A stretch of DNA of 64,000 bases from Bradyrhizobium quebecense. Its GTDB lineage: Bacteria; Pseudomonadota; Alphaproteobacteria; Rhizobiales; Xanthobacteraceae. The translations under genes were made by a program, and so were the position numbers. Below are positions 1 to 6,986 of this stretch, in pieces (within the stretch, counting starts at the first letter, position 1; every line of letters starts with the position of its first letter). The notes beneath the pieces were generated by a model. It was not told the origin of the DNA. It worked only from the letters and a program-made list of their open reading frames with translations, and did no database searches. The stretch lies in the NCBI RefSeq assembly GCF_013373795.3, contig NZ_CP088022.1, forward strand, positions 2,294,001 to 2,358,000, in the 5' to 3' direction.

Positions 1-294
1 GGCGAGACCAGGATCGCGTCGCAGGGCGTCGCGAGCTTCTACAGCGACGAGCAGGAGACCGCGAGCGGCGAGAAGTTCAACGCGCGCGAACTGACCGCCG
101 CGCATCCGACATTGCCGTTCGGCACCAAGCTGCGCGTCACCGACGTCAAGACCGGCCGTTCGGTCACGGTGCGTGTCAATGACCGCGGGCCTTACGTTCC
201 CGGGCGCATCGTCGACGTCTCGTATTCTGCCGCGCAGTCGCTCGGCATGATCGGCAAGGGCGTCGCGAATGTCAGGCTCGACGTGGTGCAGTGA
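1..294 (+). CDS. RlpA-like double-psi beta-barrel protein, 5' end outside window
   Basis: The frame is open from the first base and closes at a TGA, leaving 97 visible residues; the N-terminus (normally a signal peptide or lipobox) is outside the window. The visible part is a double-psi beta-barrel of the RlpA family: GVASFYSD, the TAAHPTLPFGTKLRV strand, and VRVNDRGPYVPGRIVDVS with the Asp expected of the family's lytic transglycosylase site. Family members act on peptidoglycan in the periplasm, either cleaving denuded glycan strands or binding the septum. No SPOR domain follows, so this would be the short RlpA type. Naming is by fold; enzymatic activity is inferred. Confidence 0.85.
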   Translation, partial: GETRIASQGVASFYSDEQETASGEKFNARELTAAHPTLPFGTKLRVTDVKTGRSVTVRVNDRGPYVPGRIVDVSYSAAQSLGMIGKGVANVRLDVVQ

Positions 295-373
295 GCTGCG
301 TCGCAAGCCAGGTTCGGGATTTTTGCCGGACGGATCGGGAAAAAGTCCCGGTGTTGCGCGCGCTTTAATCCTG

Positions 374-401
374 TTGTCCGGACGCTGGCAACAAATAGAA
401 T
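374..401 (+). promoter_or_regulatory. Candidate sigma70-type promoter for the small RNA
   Basis: TTGTCC at 374-379 and TAGAAT at 396-401 are separated by 16 bases. They lie just upstream of a short non-coding stretch that ends in a strong terminator. No reading frame starts nearby. The promoter is inferred from spacing and hexamers alone. Confidence 0.4.
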
Positions 402-405
402 TGAT

Positions 406-500
406 GCCGCTACTTCCCGCGCTCTCCTTTTCCAGGCGCGTGGATTTCAACCCAATGAACCTTCCCCGCCTTGGCGTCCCACCGAGGCGGGGTTTTTCTT
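406..500 (+). ncRNA. Candidate small RNA, possibly of the suhB/mmgR (alpha-r8) type
   Basis: About 95 bases lie between a promoter-like pair (TTGTCC/TAGAAT) and an intrinsic terminator, with no convincing reading frame on either strand. The middle is pyrimidine-rich single-stranded sequence (CTCTCCTTTTCC, then GGATTTCAACCC) followed by the GC hairpin and U-tract. This arrangement recalls the small suhB/mmgR RNAs of Rhizobiales, but the family match is from memory and was not tested with a covariance model. The 5' end is approximate. Confidence 0.45.
464..500 (+). terminator. Rho-independent terminator
   Basis: CCCCGCCT (464-471) pairs with AGGCGGGG (485-492) across a 13-base loop and is followed directly by TTTTTCTT. 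It is the strongest intrinsic terminator in this part of the window and lies about 170 bases past the RlpA-like stop, which suggests it ends a separate short transcript. Confidence 0.8.
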
Positions 501-730
501 CGAGGCATGCGCGCCGAGTGCGTTCACAGGGTGGGCCTGAGCCGTCTGCGGCAAGACCACATTCCGGATATGCCGACCTTGATGGGTAGGTTGAGCTAGC
601 CGCGACCGCACGTTGCTCTCTACCGTATCCGGCGCCAGTGCTTCCACCAAATGGTCATGCTCCCGGCGAATTGCGGCCCAACGCCGCTGCCAACACACCG
701 CCGAATGTACTAGTCGGCGAGGGACAAGCA

Positions 731-910
731 TTGGCCTACAAGATGATCGCAGAACGCGAGAACGAAACGGTCAGGATCGAGCGGGAGAGCACCTTCATCA
801 TCGTCGCCAACGCCAATGTCTGGGCGAGCGAGGGATGGCAGGTGGTGATCACCGACACGGACGGAAAATCATACCCGCCCGAGGAGTTCGACAAGCTGCT
901 TGCGGCGTGA
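731..910 (+). CDS. Small hypothetical protein (59 aa)
   Basis: The family is not recognised. I chose the TTG at 731 because GGCGAGGG lies 7-8 bases upstream; the longer in-frame ORF from 638 has an unconvincing Pro/Asn-rich N-terminus. The product is compact and soluble: a charged first third (IAERENETVRIERES), a hydrophobic strand (TFIIVANANVW), then a strand-turn ending WQVVITDTDGKSYPP. It looks like a small beta-rich cytoplasmic protein. A large palindrome follows its stop codon and probably ends transcription. Small proteins of this kind are common in Bradyrhizobium; the function is unknown. Confidence 0.6.
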   Translation: MAYKMIAERENETVRIERESTFIIVANANVWASEGWQVVITDTDGKSYPPEEFDKLLAA

Positions 911-926
911 TGCTCTATTGCCGTTT

Positions 927-975
927 GCGCATGATCTTTTCGGAAAACCGCTTCGCACTTTTCCGGATCATGCGC
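927..975. repeat. Extragenic palindrome between convergent genes
   Basis: GCGCATGATC (927-936) pairs with GATCATGCGC (966-975). Inside, CGGAAAA pairs with TTTTCCG after a TTTT bulge, leaving a loop of about 11 bases. The same palindrome is widespread between Rhizobiales genes (established knowledge). Here it lies exactly between two convergent stop codons and could work as a bidirectional terminator. Confidence 0.8.
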
Positions 976-1703
976 TAGCGCTGCGCTGACACCAGCATCA
1001 TCATCGGCCGTTCCAGCTCGTCGGCCAGTTCGGGTACAGCCTTGATCTGCTCCCGCGTCGGGGAGAATTCCTCGACGTGGCGAAGCGTGAAGCCGGCGCC
1101 GATCAACGCATTGAGCGTGGTGCCGATGGTGCGGTGATATTTCAGCACGCCTTTCACATACCAGTCGGTCCGGCGTTCGCCTTCGATGAAGTAGCGGTTG
1201 ACCGGCCAGGTCTTGCGGCCGTCCTGGTCCTGTCCCCAGCCGGGATGGGTGGCGGCCATGTAGATCGGATGCTCGATGGTGAAGACCAGGTGCCCCTCCG
1301 GGACGAGCGTGCGATACAGCATTCGCGCCAGGCGATCGAAGTCCCTGATGTAGTGGAAGGTGAGGGCGCTGTAGGCGAGGTCGAACGTGGCCTTCGGCAG
1401 TTCCAGCGTTTCGAGGTCGGCGATCTCGTAGGTGACGGCCGGATCCTGCGTCATCGCCGTGGCGCGCGCGATCATGTTCTGCGAGAGGTCGACGCCGAGC
1501 ACGCCGGAGGCGCCTTGCTCGCGCATCCAGCGCGACACCCAGCCGAAGCCGCAGCCGAGATCGACCGCGCGCTTGCCTGCGATGTCGGGCAGCATGGCGC
1601 GGATCGCGGGCCATTCGGGCGCGCCAAGTAGTCCGCGGACCTGCCGCGGCAACTGGCTGTAGCCGGCGAAGAAGCCGGGATCGTCATAGATGTTCTGCGC
1701 CAT
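975..1703 (-). CDS. Class I SAM-dependent methyltransferase
   Basis: The product has 242 residues if started at ATG 1703; a GTG two codons upstream (1709) is also possible. The Rossmann fold is clear: motif I RAVDLGCGFGWVSRWM (SAM-binding glycine loop), the acidic residue after strand 2 in GVLGVDLSQNM, motif II-like ATFDLAYSALTFHYIRD, and the post-motif LVPEGHLVFTIEHP. It resembles the Methyltransf_11/UbiE-like small-molecule methyltransferases. The C-terminal third (WPVNRYFIEGERRTDWYVKG, then a Tyr-His pair) probably forms the substrate lid. The substrate cannot be told from sequence. The gene is monocistronic and convergent with the preceding small gene. Confidence 0.85.
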   Translation of the reverse strand: MAQNIYDDPGFFAGYSQLPRQVRGLLGAPEWPAIRAMLPDIAGKRAVDLGCGFGWVSRWMREQGASGVLGVDLSQNMIARATAMTQDPAVTYEIADLETLELPKATFDLAYSALTFHYIRDFDRLARMLYRTLVPEGHLVFTIEHPIYMAATHPGWGQDQDGRKTWPVNRYFIEGERRTDWYVKGVLKYHRTIGTTLNALIGAGFTLRHVEEFSPTREQIKAVPELADELERPMMMLVSAQR

Positions 1704-1894
1704 GGTCACGGCAACTCGGGAAGGAGCAGGGTCCGCCTCTCTGTATCCGCCGCCGCGGCGCGTGGAAACGGTTGATTCCGTTGCGCCGGCCGGGATGCTG
1801 GAACCAGACGCGGCGTTCGGCCGTTTTGAAGTCAGTCCGCGGGACGCGCGGTCACGCCCTGTCCATGCGGCGTCGGACAGCAGAGGAGAGCGCC

Positions 1895-2080
1895 ATGATA
1901 GCCGAGATGCAGATCCACACCATCGCGCGGCAGATGCTGGAGAAGCACGGCCTGCAGGCGATTGCCGAGGCGGCGCAGAACGCCATCGCCTGCGAGAGCA
2001 AGGGCGAGACCGAAGAGGCCCGCGAATGGCGCCATATCGAGGACGCCATGAAGATGATGCGCGGACCGCATCAGAGCTGA
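1895..2080 (+). CDS. Small hypothetical protein (61 aa)
   Basis: The ATG at 1895 follows an AGAGGAGAG ribosome-binding site at a good distance, which rules out the longer ORF starting at 1772. The protein is entirely alpha-helical and charged: IARQMLEKHGLQAIAEAAQ, then a Glu-rich segment ETEEAREWRHIEDAMKMM. It has no signal peptide or membrane segment, so it is probably cytoplasmic. Similar roughly 60-residue helical proteins are frequent and uncharacterised in Bradyrhizobium. Function unknown. Confidence 0.7.
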   Translation: MIAEMQIHTIARQMLEKHGLQAIAEAAQNAIACESKGETEEAREWRHIEDAMKMMRGPHQS

Positions 2081-2233
2081 CCGCCGGAAGTCACTATGCC
2101 TGATCGAATGATCCGGCGCTGCGCGCTGGAGCATTCGACTTGCGAATCCCCAAGGTTGCTTGCCTTCTCCGGAAATTCCGGGAACTCTGTTCCGGCAAGC
2201 ATCAGACAAATTTTCTATATGGGGGAATTCGCC

Positions 2234-2755
2234 ATGACCTTTTCACTGTACGACGCGACCGTTGCCAACTATCTGCAGATCCTCGGCGCCGCCTCGGGCT
2301 TTCTCGACAAGAGCCTCGCGCATTTCAAGGACAACGGCATCGATCCGGCCGAGATCGTCGAGACCCGGCTGTTTCCGGACATGTTGCCGTTCCGCTTTCA
2401 GGTGGTCTCGCTCGCGCATCATTCCCGCGGCGCGATGGAGGCTGCGAAGAACGGCGTGTTCGTCCCGCCGTCCGGCAAGCCCGATCTGGATTACGCCGCA
2501 CTGCAGGCGCTGGTGAAGGACGCGCTCAGCGAATTGTCGGCCCTGACACCTGACGCGGTCAACGCGTTGCTCGGGCGCGAGGTGATGTTCAAGCTCGGCG
2601 AGCGCTCGATGCCGTTCACGGCCGAGGGATTCCTGATGTCGTTCTCGCTGCCGAACTTCTTCTTCCACTCGACCACCGCCTACGACATCCTCCGCCACAA
2701 GGGCGCGCCGCTCGGCAAACGTGACTTCATCGGCCGGTTGAACATGAAGAAGTGA
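2234..2755 (+). CDS. DUF1993 family protein (173 aa)
   Basis: Started at ATG 2234, at the point where similarity to the family begins; the 46 codons upstream in the same frame are GC-biased leader. The sequence opens with SLYDATVANYLQILGAASGFLDKSLAHF and carries the helical pattern of DUF1993, a DinB-like four-helix family of unknown function, including the late Phe-rich helix FLMSFSLPNFFFHSTTAYDIL and the closing GAPLGKRDFIGRL. DinB-like proteins often bind a metal through three histidines, but I do not see a complete triad here. Cytoplasmic and monocistronic. Confidence 0.8.
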   Translation: MTFSLYDATVANYLQILGAASGFLDKSLAHFKDNGIDPAEIVETRLFPDMLPFRFQVVSLAHHSRGAMEAAKNGVFVPPSGKPDLDYAALQALVKDALSELSALTPDAVNALLGREVMFKLGERSMPFTAEGFLMSFSLPNFFFHSTTAYDILRHKGAPLGKRDFIGRLNMKK

Positions 2756-2773
2756 TCGGGCCGCGCGCCAACT

Positions 2774-2826
2774 GGTCTTGCTGAGGCGGCAACACCGGCC
2801 GCCCCGCACGCAGCAAGATCAAGACC
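2774..2826. terminator. Candidate bidirectional terminator hairpin
   Basis: CTTGCTG (2777-2783) pairs with CAGCAAG (2811-2817), and GGTCTT can pair with AAGACC further out. It lies between the convergent DUF1993 gene and the DUF6894-like gene. There is no U-tract, so its role as terminator is inferred from position. Confidence 0.35.
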
Positions 2827-2870
2827 GCGCGCGGACGGGCGCGGTCAACAGAGTCCAAAGCCTGCCGACG

Positions 2871-3107
2871 CTAGCCAGCCCTGCGCCAGTGCGGCACGGG
2901 ATCGAGCGGCGTCCGGTAGAGTTCGCGCCGGTCGATGTCGGTGACGCGCACGGCGCAGCCGCGAGCCTTCAACTCCGGCTTGACCTGCGACAGCTCGTTG
3001 GCGAGCTGATCGGCGCGATCGGAGGCAAGGCTGATGTCTTCGAGGATGATCGTTCCTTGATTCCGGAACTCGTCCCCCACCACGAGATCGAAGGTGTAGT
3101 ACGGCAT
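2871..3107 (-). CDS. DUF6894-like small protein (78 aa)
   Basis: ATG at 3107 was chosen because GGAGAA precedes it and because the family typically begins MP-x-Y-x-F-D-L. The order is MPYYTFDLVVGDEFRNQG, then a helix with SLASDRADQLANELSQ, then a strand VRVTDIDRRELYRTPLDPVPH. This is the usual DUF6894 layout: a short beta-hairpin, the 'A-R-x-x-A' helix and a closing beta pair ending in an L-x-x-x-P motif. These proteins occur in many copies in Bradyrhizobium and have no known function. A second, broken relative lies about 500 bases away on the same strand. Confidence 0.75.
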   Translation of the reverse strand: MPYYTFDLVVGDEFRNQGTIILEDISLASDRADQLANELSQVKPELKARGCAVRVTDIDRRELYRTPLDPVPHWRRAG

Positions 3108-3429
3108 CCGAAGTTCTCCGTTTCGGTTTGCATCACAGGGTAACACTGAGTCGTGCGTTCCCTAAGATGCATCGCGCACAATCGTCGGGCGATCGGCGCA
3201 AAAACGATGTGCAACGCTCCACGCACGATGAACGACTACACGCGCAGCACGGCGAAGGAGTCCTGTCATCCAGCTCACCGCCGTGCCGTTAAGATTTGAT
3301 TAAAACTGTCGTCGCAAGCTTGGGACCAGGTGGAATTGCGGCGGAACCGGACTCCGGGAACCGGCAGCCGCAGGAGAAGGCCGGTGGCGTAACGCCCATC
3401 GGCCTTTTCTCGTCGCTCAAGCCCTCGGA
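3108..3429. other. Intergenic region, no gene seen apart from a hairpin
   Basis: This 322-base gap lies between two minus-strand genes. It contains an AT-richer stretch (GTTAAGATTTGATTAAAACTG around 3290, likely promoter DNA for the gene that starts at 3107) and a hairpin at 3374-3411. I found no convincing start with a ribosome-binding site on either strand. Confidence 0.6.
3374..3411 (-). terminator. Hairpin, probable terminator
   Basis: GAGAAGGCCG..TGGCG pairs imperfectly with CGCC..CGGCCTTTTCTC around a TAA loop. It lies just downstream of the 57-residue minus-strand gene. U-richness is better on the plus strand (CCTTTTCTC), so the direction is uncertain. Confidence 0.45.
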
Positions 3430-3603
3430 CTAGTCGCGCAGCGTGGCCTGCCGCCTGGCGCGGCATTTCGGACCCGGCCCGCGCATGTAATACAGCTCGG
3501 GGCGATAGGGGTCGATGACGCCCTCGATCAGCGCGACGCAGCGCTGAGCGAGGCGGGTGAGGTGGCGCCGCAAGGGCCGCAGGGCGAGTTCCATCGAATT
3601 CAT
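3430..3603 (-). CDS. Small basic hypothetical protein (57 aa)
   Basis: The ATG at 3603 follows GAGGGCG and lies 9 bases beyond the stop of the frameshifted DUF6894-type gene, so the two were probably one operon. The product begins MNSMELALRPLRRHLTRL and ends RGPGPKCRARRQATLRD. It is strongly basic (Arg-rich helix, then IEGVIDPYRPELYYMRG, then a Cys and Arg-rich tail). There is no signal peptide. It could bind nucleic acid or act as a structural partner; nothing in the sequence decides. It is below the usual length cutoff, but the start, ribosome-binding site and codon choice look genuine. Confidence 0.6.
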   Translation of the reverse strand: MNSMELALRPLRRHLTRLAQRCVALIEGVIDPYRPELYYMRGPGPKCRARRQATLRD

Positions 3604-3612
3604 GGCACGCCC

Positions 3613-3844
3613 TCAGTGCAATTCGCCGAGGACGGCGGTGAACGGCAGCTCGAAGATCTCGGTACCGATATCGTCGGTGACGTGGACCGCCCAGTTGCGC
3701 CAGTCCTCCACACTCGGTGTCATGACAAAGCTGCGCGCCAGCATGCTCCGCATGCACCCGCACCTCCGAAAAATCCATCGCGGCGCCGATGCGATCCAGG
3801 ATGACGTGCTTGTCGTCGGAGCAGTGAAAGAAAACTGCGGACAT
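3613..3844 (-). pseudogene. DUF6894-family gene broken by a one-base frameshift
   Basis: One frame gives MSAVFFHCSDDKHVILDRIG and AAMDFSEVRVHAE; the other gives MLARSFVMTPSVEDWRNW, AVHVTDDIGTEIFELPF and AVLGELH. Together they make one complete protein of about 76 residues of the type 'VYFHCS...DRCGA...EDWR-W-x-x-HVSDD...EIF-x-x-PF' that I know from Bradyrhizobium. The switch falls at GAG-C-ATG, where one extra C (about position 3745) moves the second half out of frame. Either the gene is dead or the base is a sequencing error; the coding pattern on both sides is well preserved, so the event would be recent. Confidence 0.7.
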
Positions 3845-3984
3845 CTTCCGATTCCCATGCCGAAGCGATTCTCGTGCGCTGGAATAGCAGCGCGCGCGGG
3901 CACTTAGAATCCGGGTGATCCCCCATCGGTAAACTACGGGGAATCCAGACGATTTGAATCACGCGGCCGTGATCGGGGGCGGCG

Positions 3985-4329
3985 TCAGAAAATCGGCTCG
4001 CCGATCGCAACCTCGCTGCGCGGGCCGAGGACGATGACCTGGCCGCCGGCATCCTTGGCGCCCAGGATCAGCAGTTCCGAGGTGAAACCGGCAATGTTCT
4101 TCGGCCCGAGATTGCAGACGCAGACGACCAGCGAGCCGATCAGCGCCGCCGGCTCATAATTCGTGATCTGCGCGCCCGACCACATGATCCGCCCGGCGCC
4201 GACATCGACGCCGACCTTCAGGGACGGGTTGCGGGCGCGCGGAAACGGCTGCACCTCGACCACCTTGCCGATCCTGATATCGAGGCGGGCGAAGTCGTCG
4301 TAGGTGGCTTGCGGCTTGAGCGGCGACAT
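3985..4329 (-). CDS. csaA: CsaA-like tRNA-binding domain protein (114 aa)
   Basis: The whole protein is one OB-fold of the EMAP/Trbp111 type. The motifs follow CsaA closely: YDDFARLDIRIGKVVEV, PFPRARNPSLKVGVDVG, SAQITNYEP-like GAQITNYEPAALIGSLVV, NLGPKNIAGFTSELLILG, and the closing EVAIGEPIF. CsaA family members form dimers that bind tRNA and have been described as export chaperones. ATG 4329 was chosen because it overlaps the stop of the upstream LysE gene (TGATG), which implies translational coupling. The length matches the family (about 110 residues). Confidence 0.88.
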   Translation of the reverse strand: MSPLKPQATYDDFARLDIRIGKVVEVQPFPRARNPSLKVGVDVGAGRIMWSGAQITNYEPAALIGSLVVCVCNLGPKNIAGFTSELLILGAKDAGGQVIVLGPRSEVAIGEPIF

Positions 4330-4955
4330 CAGCGCTCCTGAAAGGCGAGGCGGATGCCGAGCGCGATGTAGATCGTGCCGACCACGCGGCCCTGCCACTG
4401 GCCGATGCGGCGATGCCGCCGGATCCACGGGCTGATCTGGCCGGCGGCGAGCGCGAGCAGCGAGGTGTAGGCCGCGCTCATCGCGACGAAGATCAGGCCG
4501 AGGGTCGCGAACTGCGCCACGGCGGAGCCGTGGCCCGGATGCACGAATTGCGGCAGGAAGGCGAGGAAGAACAGCGCGGTCTTCGGGTTGAGCATTTCCG
4601 CCCAGATCGCCTGCCGGAACGCGCGCCGCGGATCGACCGGTTGCGATGCCGGCAAATGCAGGTCGTCATTCTTCTCGAACAGGGCGCGGACGCCGAGCAC
4701 GATCAGGTAGATCACGCCGGCATATTTGACGATCGTGAACGCGAGCGCCGAGGTCATCAGCACGGCCGACAGGCCGAACGTCGCCATGGCGGTGTGGACG
4801 AGGTCGCCGAGCGCGATGCCGAACCCGGTCGCGACGCCGACGCGCGGCCCGCCGGTGATCGAACGCGCGAGCACGAGCAGCACGGCCGGCCCCGGGATCA
4901 GAAACAGGCCGAGCACGACGGCGGCGTAGGTGAGGAGGGTGGTGATGTCGATCAT
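4329..4955 (-). CDS. LysE/RhtB family amino-acid exporter (208 aa)
   Basis: This is a six-helix inner-membrane exporter. Helix 1 ends LFLIPGPAVLLVLARSITGG, the LysE signature 'PGPA...V...S...G-x-R-x-G'. It continues GVATGFGIALGDLVHTAMA, then ALFEKNDD as the cytoplasmic loop and the family motif FRQAIWAEMLNPKTALFFLAF (NPK-A-FF). The start at 4955 gives the usual length of about 208 residues; the upstream in-frame ATG at 5018 would run into pdxY. The gene lies 16 bases after pdxY and overlaps csaA. Substrate unknown; RhtB-type proteins export small neutral amino acids or homoserine lactones. Confidence 0.88.
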   Translation of the reverse strand: MIDITTLLTYAAVVLGLFLIPGPAVLLVLARSITGGPRVGVATGFGIALGDLVHTAMATFGLSAVLMTSALAFTIVKYAGVIYLIVLGVRALFEKNDDLHLPASQPVDPRRAFRQAIWAEMLNPKTALFFLAFLPQFVHPGHGSAVAQFATLGLIFVAMSAAYTSLLALAAGQISPWIRRHRRIGQWQGRVVGTIYIALGIRLAFQER

Positions 4956-4971
4956 GAAGCGTGTCCGGATG

Positions 4972-5844
4972 TCAGGATGCAGGGATGGCGACCGCCGCGA
5001 AGCGTGGCTTCGGATCAAGCATCACGTCGGCGCTTTCGACAATGCGCATTTCCTCGGTTGTTCGCTCCGCCGTGCGCACCAGCACGCCGTGGATGCCTGA
5101 CGCGGCATGGCTGAGCGCCTCCGGCGTCGCCAGGCCACGCACGCGGGCGGCGACGAACAGCGCGGCAAACAGGTCCCCGGTGCCGGACGGGCTGATCGGC
5201 ACGCGCGGGGTGCGCACGCGCCAGGCGCAAGTCTTGTCGGAATGAACGCGCTCGATCGCCAGCGTCTCGATCTCGCCGTCGGGCGTGCCGGCAAGCTCGG
5301 CGCTGGTGATGACGATGGTCGCAGGCCCCCGCGCCATCAGCGCGCTCGCCTGCGCGATGACGTCATCGGTCGTCGTCACGCGCGCGCCGCAGAGGAATTC
5401 GAACTCGAAATGGTTGGGCGTGATGATGTCGGCCAGCGGACAGAGCTGATCGCGCACCAGCGGCGGGATGTCCGATCGCACGAACATGCCGCGATCACGG
5501 TCGCCGAGCACGGGATCGCAGCAATAGAGCAGGGCCGGGTTTTCCGCTTTTGCGCGGGCGACGAAGTCGGCGACGTCCAACGCGATGTCGGCCGAGCCGA
5601 GATAGCCTGAGAGGATCATGCTTGCGCTTTCGATCGCGCCGCGCTCCTCGATGCCGCGCAACAGGTCGGCGACCAGCTGCACATCGAGCACCCGTCCGCG
5701 GATGGTCGGATAGCCCGGCCGGTTGCTGAGCAGCGTGGTCGGCACCGCGACGACGTCGATACCGTGCAGCTGGATCGGAAAGGTGGCAGCGCTGTTGCCG
5801 ACATGGCCCCAGGCGACCTGTGACTGGATCGAGATGACGGTCAT
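4972..5844 (-). CDS. pdxY: Pyridoxal kinase
   Basis: Ribokinase-fold vitamin B6 kinase of 290 residues, the family length. Diagnostic segments are VISIQSQVAWGHVGNSAATF (substrate loop), VAVPTTLLSNRPGYPTIRG, CDPVLGDRDRGMFV (the phosphate-contacting DPV-G-D motif), ITPNHFEFEFLCG and the anion-hole/catalytic motif PISPSGTGDLFAALF near residue 210-225. It phosphorylates pyridoxal to PLP in the salvage route. It heads a minus-strand operon with the LysE exporter and csaA (16-base gap, then overlap); a tiny membrane protein lies 10 bases upstream. Confidence 0.92.
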   Translation of the reverse strand: MTVISIQSQVAWGHVGNSAATFPIQLHGIDVVAVPTTLLSNRPGYPTIRGRVLDVQLVADLLRGIEERGAIESASMILSGYLGSADIALDVADFVARAKAENPALLYCCDPVLGDRDRGMFVRSDIPPLVRDQLCPLADIITPNHFEFEFLCGARVTTTDDVIAQASALMARGPATIVITSAELAGTPDGEIETLAIERVHSDKTCAWRVRTPRVPISPSGTGDLFAALFVAARVRGLATPEALSHAASGIHGVLVRTAERTTEEMRIVESADVMLDPKPRFAAVAIPAS

Positions 5845-5854
5845 GTCGTCCGCA

Positions 5855-6028
5855 TTACCCGAACAGCGCGGCGTAGATCACGTAGAGCCAGCCCAGGATA
5901 CCGTGGATGATCGCCCACAGGATCGAATGGTTGTTGGTGTAGGAGATCGCAATCGCCAGCGCCGAGCCGAACCCCACGCCGTATTTCGCGCCCTCGACGC
6001 GGACGCCATAATATCGATTGCCGTTCAT
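5855..6028 (-). CDS. Small membrane protein (57 aa)
   Basis: ATG 6028 follows AAGGATCACC. After a short polar start (MNGNRYYGVRVEGAKYGVG) come two hydrophobic stretches, FGSALAIAISYT and ILWAIIHGILGWLYVIYAAL, separated by NNHS; the protein probably forms a hairpin in the inner membrane. The gene ends 10 bases before pdxY and is likely its operon leader gene. No family recognised; similar small membrane proteins occur in Bradyrhizobium. Confidence 0.7.
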   Translation of the reverse strand: MNGNRYYGVRVEGAKYGVGFGSALAIAISYTNNHSILWAIIHGILGWLYVIYAALFG

Positions 6029-6136
6029 GGTGATCCTTCCAGCGAGAGGGCGTGATTGGCGACAGCGTAACCCGCGAGTTGGCGCGAGTTCAACGGCGGA
6101 TGTCAGCCTTCGAGCTTCGCGATGCTCTATGCGACC

Positions 6137-6241
6137 GTCATCCTGAGGTGCGAGCGGAGCGAGCCTCGAAGGATGTGCGGCCCCACTCTGGCCGATTCGT
6201 CCTTCGAGGCTCGCCGAGGAGGCTCGCACCTCAGGATTACG
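6137..6241. repeat. Extragenic inverted repeat (about 105 bp)
   Basis: The left arm CCTGAGGTGCGAGC...GCCTCGAAGGA (about 6141-6173) is repeated inverted as TCCTTCGAGGC...GCTCGCACCTCAGG (about 6199-6235). It would form a long imperfect hairpin. This sequence class is one of the abundant intergenic palindromes of Bradyrhizobium. No gene overlaps it. Confidence 0.8.
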
Positions 6242-6658
6242 GGGATAGAGCGCAGCACTCATCGGCATTCTCGCGACACGATTTGTTCGAGTCTTGCCTT
6301 TCGTTTCGCCCTCTCTCGAACGGAGGGCGCAGGGAAAGCCGGGTGCAAGCGCCAAGCGGAATATTTTCTTAGTGCGGGCTTGACGTTCTTGCTGATTTGC
6401 CGGTCCGGGTTGTTTTGTCGCAGCTCTCGCACCGGATTTGACTTGCGCGCAGGCCAACTCGGTTGCGGTCGCCCGGGCCTCCGGTCCCGGCGGTCACGCT
6501 TCGATCAATCGAATGTGTCGGACCGAGCCGCAGGACAGGCAAATTCGCTGCGTCGTCGCGGAATAATCCGGTCGTGCCGCCCGTCATGGTAGCAGCGAAA
6601 ATGCTTCAGCAGGCCGGCGAGATGGTCCCATCCTGTTGAATCCAGCAGGAGATGCTCG
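6242..6658. other. Intergenic region with a decayed dispersed repeat
   Basis: No gene could be supported. Around 6310-6350 the sequence CGAACGGAGGGCGCAGGGAA followed by GCCGGGTGCA resembles a second, longer dispersed repeat known from Bradyrhizobium intergenic DNA, here cut short. The last 60 bases before 6659 probably hold the promoter of the next gene. Confidence 0.5.
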
Positions 6659-6901
6659 ATGACCACGATCAAACACGTCGCGGCCGGCTTGCTCGCCCTC
6701 GGCATGCTGACGACATCGGCCATGGCGCGCGAAGTCCCGGCCGGCCCATCCGCGTTCGTGAAGGGACATGCCGCGGCCGCCGGCCGCTGGGGCGGCGGAC
6801 CGCCGCGCATGGCCGTGCCGCGCTACGGCGAGTTCGAAACGCTGCCCCGGGATCAGCCCGGCGGCGTCTGCGATCACGGCGACAATGCCATGATCTGCTG
6901 A
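6659..6901 (+). CDS. Small secreted hypothetical protein (80 aa)
   Basis: ATG 6659 has a strong AGGAGA site upstream. Residues 1-23 are a clear Sec signal peptide (TTIKHVAAGLLALGMLTTSAMA with AMA cleavage). The mature part is Gly/Pro/Arg-rich (GRWGGGPPRMAVPRYGEFETLP) and carries two Cys near the end (GGVCDHGDNAMIC), which could form a disulfide in the periplasm. No family recognised. It precedes the PaiB-like gene by 85 bases in the same direction, but co-transcription is uncertain. Confidence 0.7.
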   Translation: MTTIKHVAAGLLALGMLTTSAMAREVPAGPSAFVKGHAAAAGRWGGGPPRMAVPRYGEFETLPRDQPGGVCDHGDNAMIC

Positions 6902-6986
6902 GCCGGACGGTGCATGGCGGTGATCTCCGGCAAAAGTTGCGCTAGCTTCGCTGGGTCGTCTCCCTCCAGCCGCGAGCGCCGCCGCC

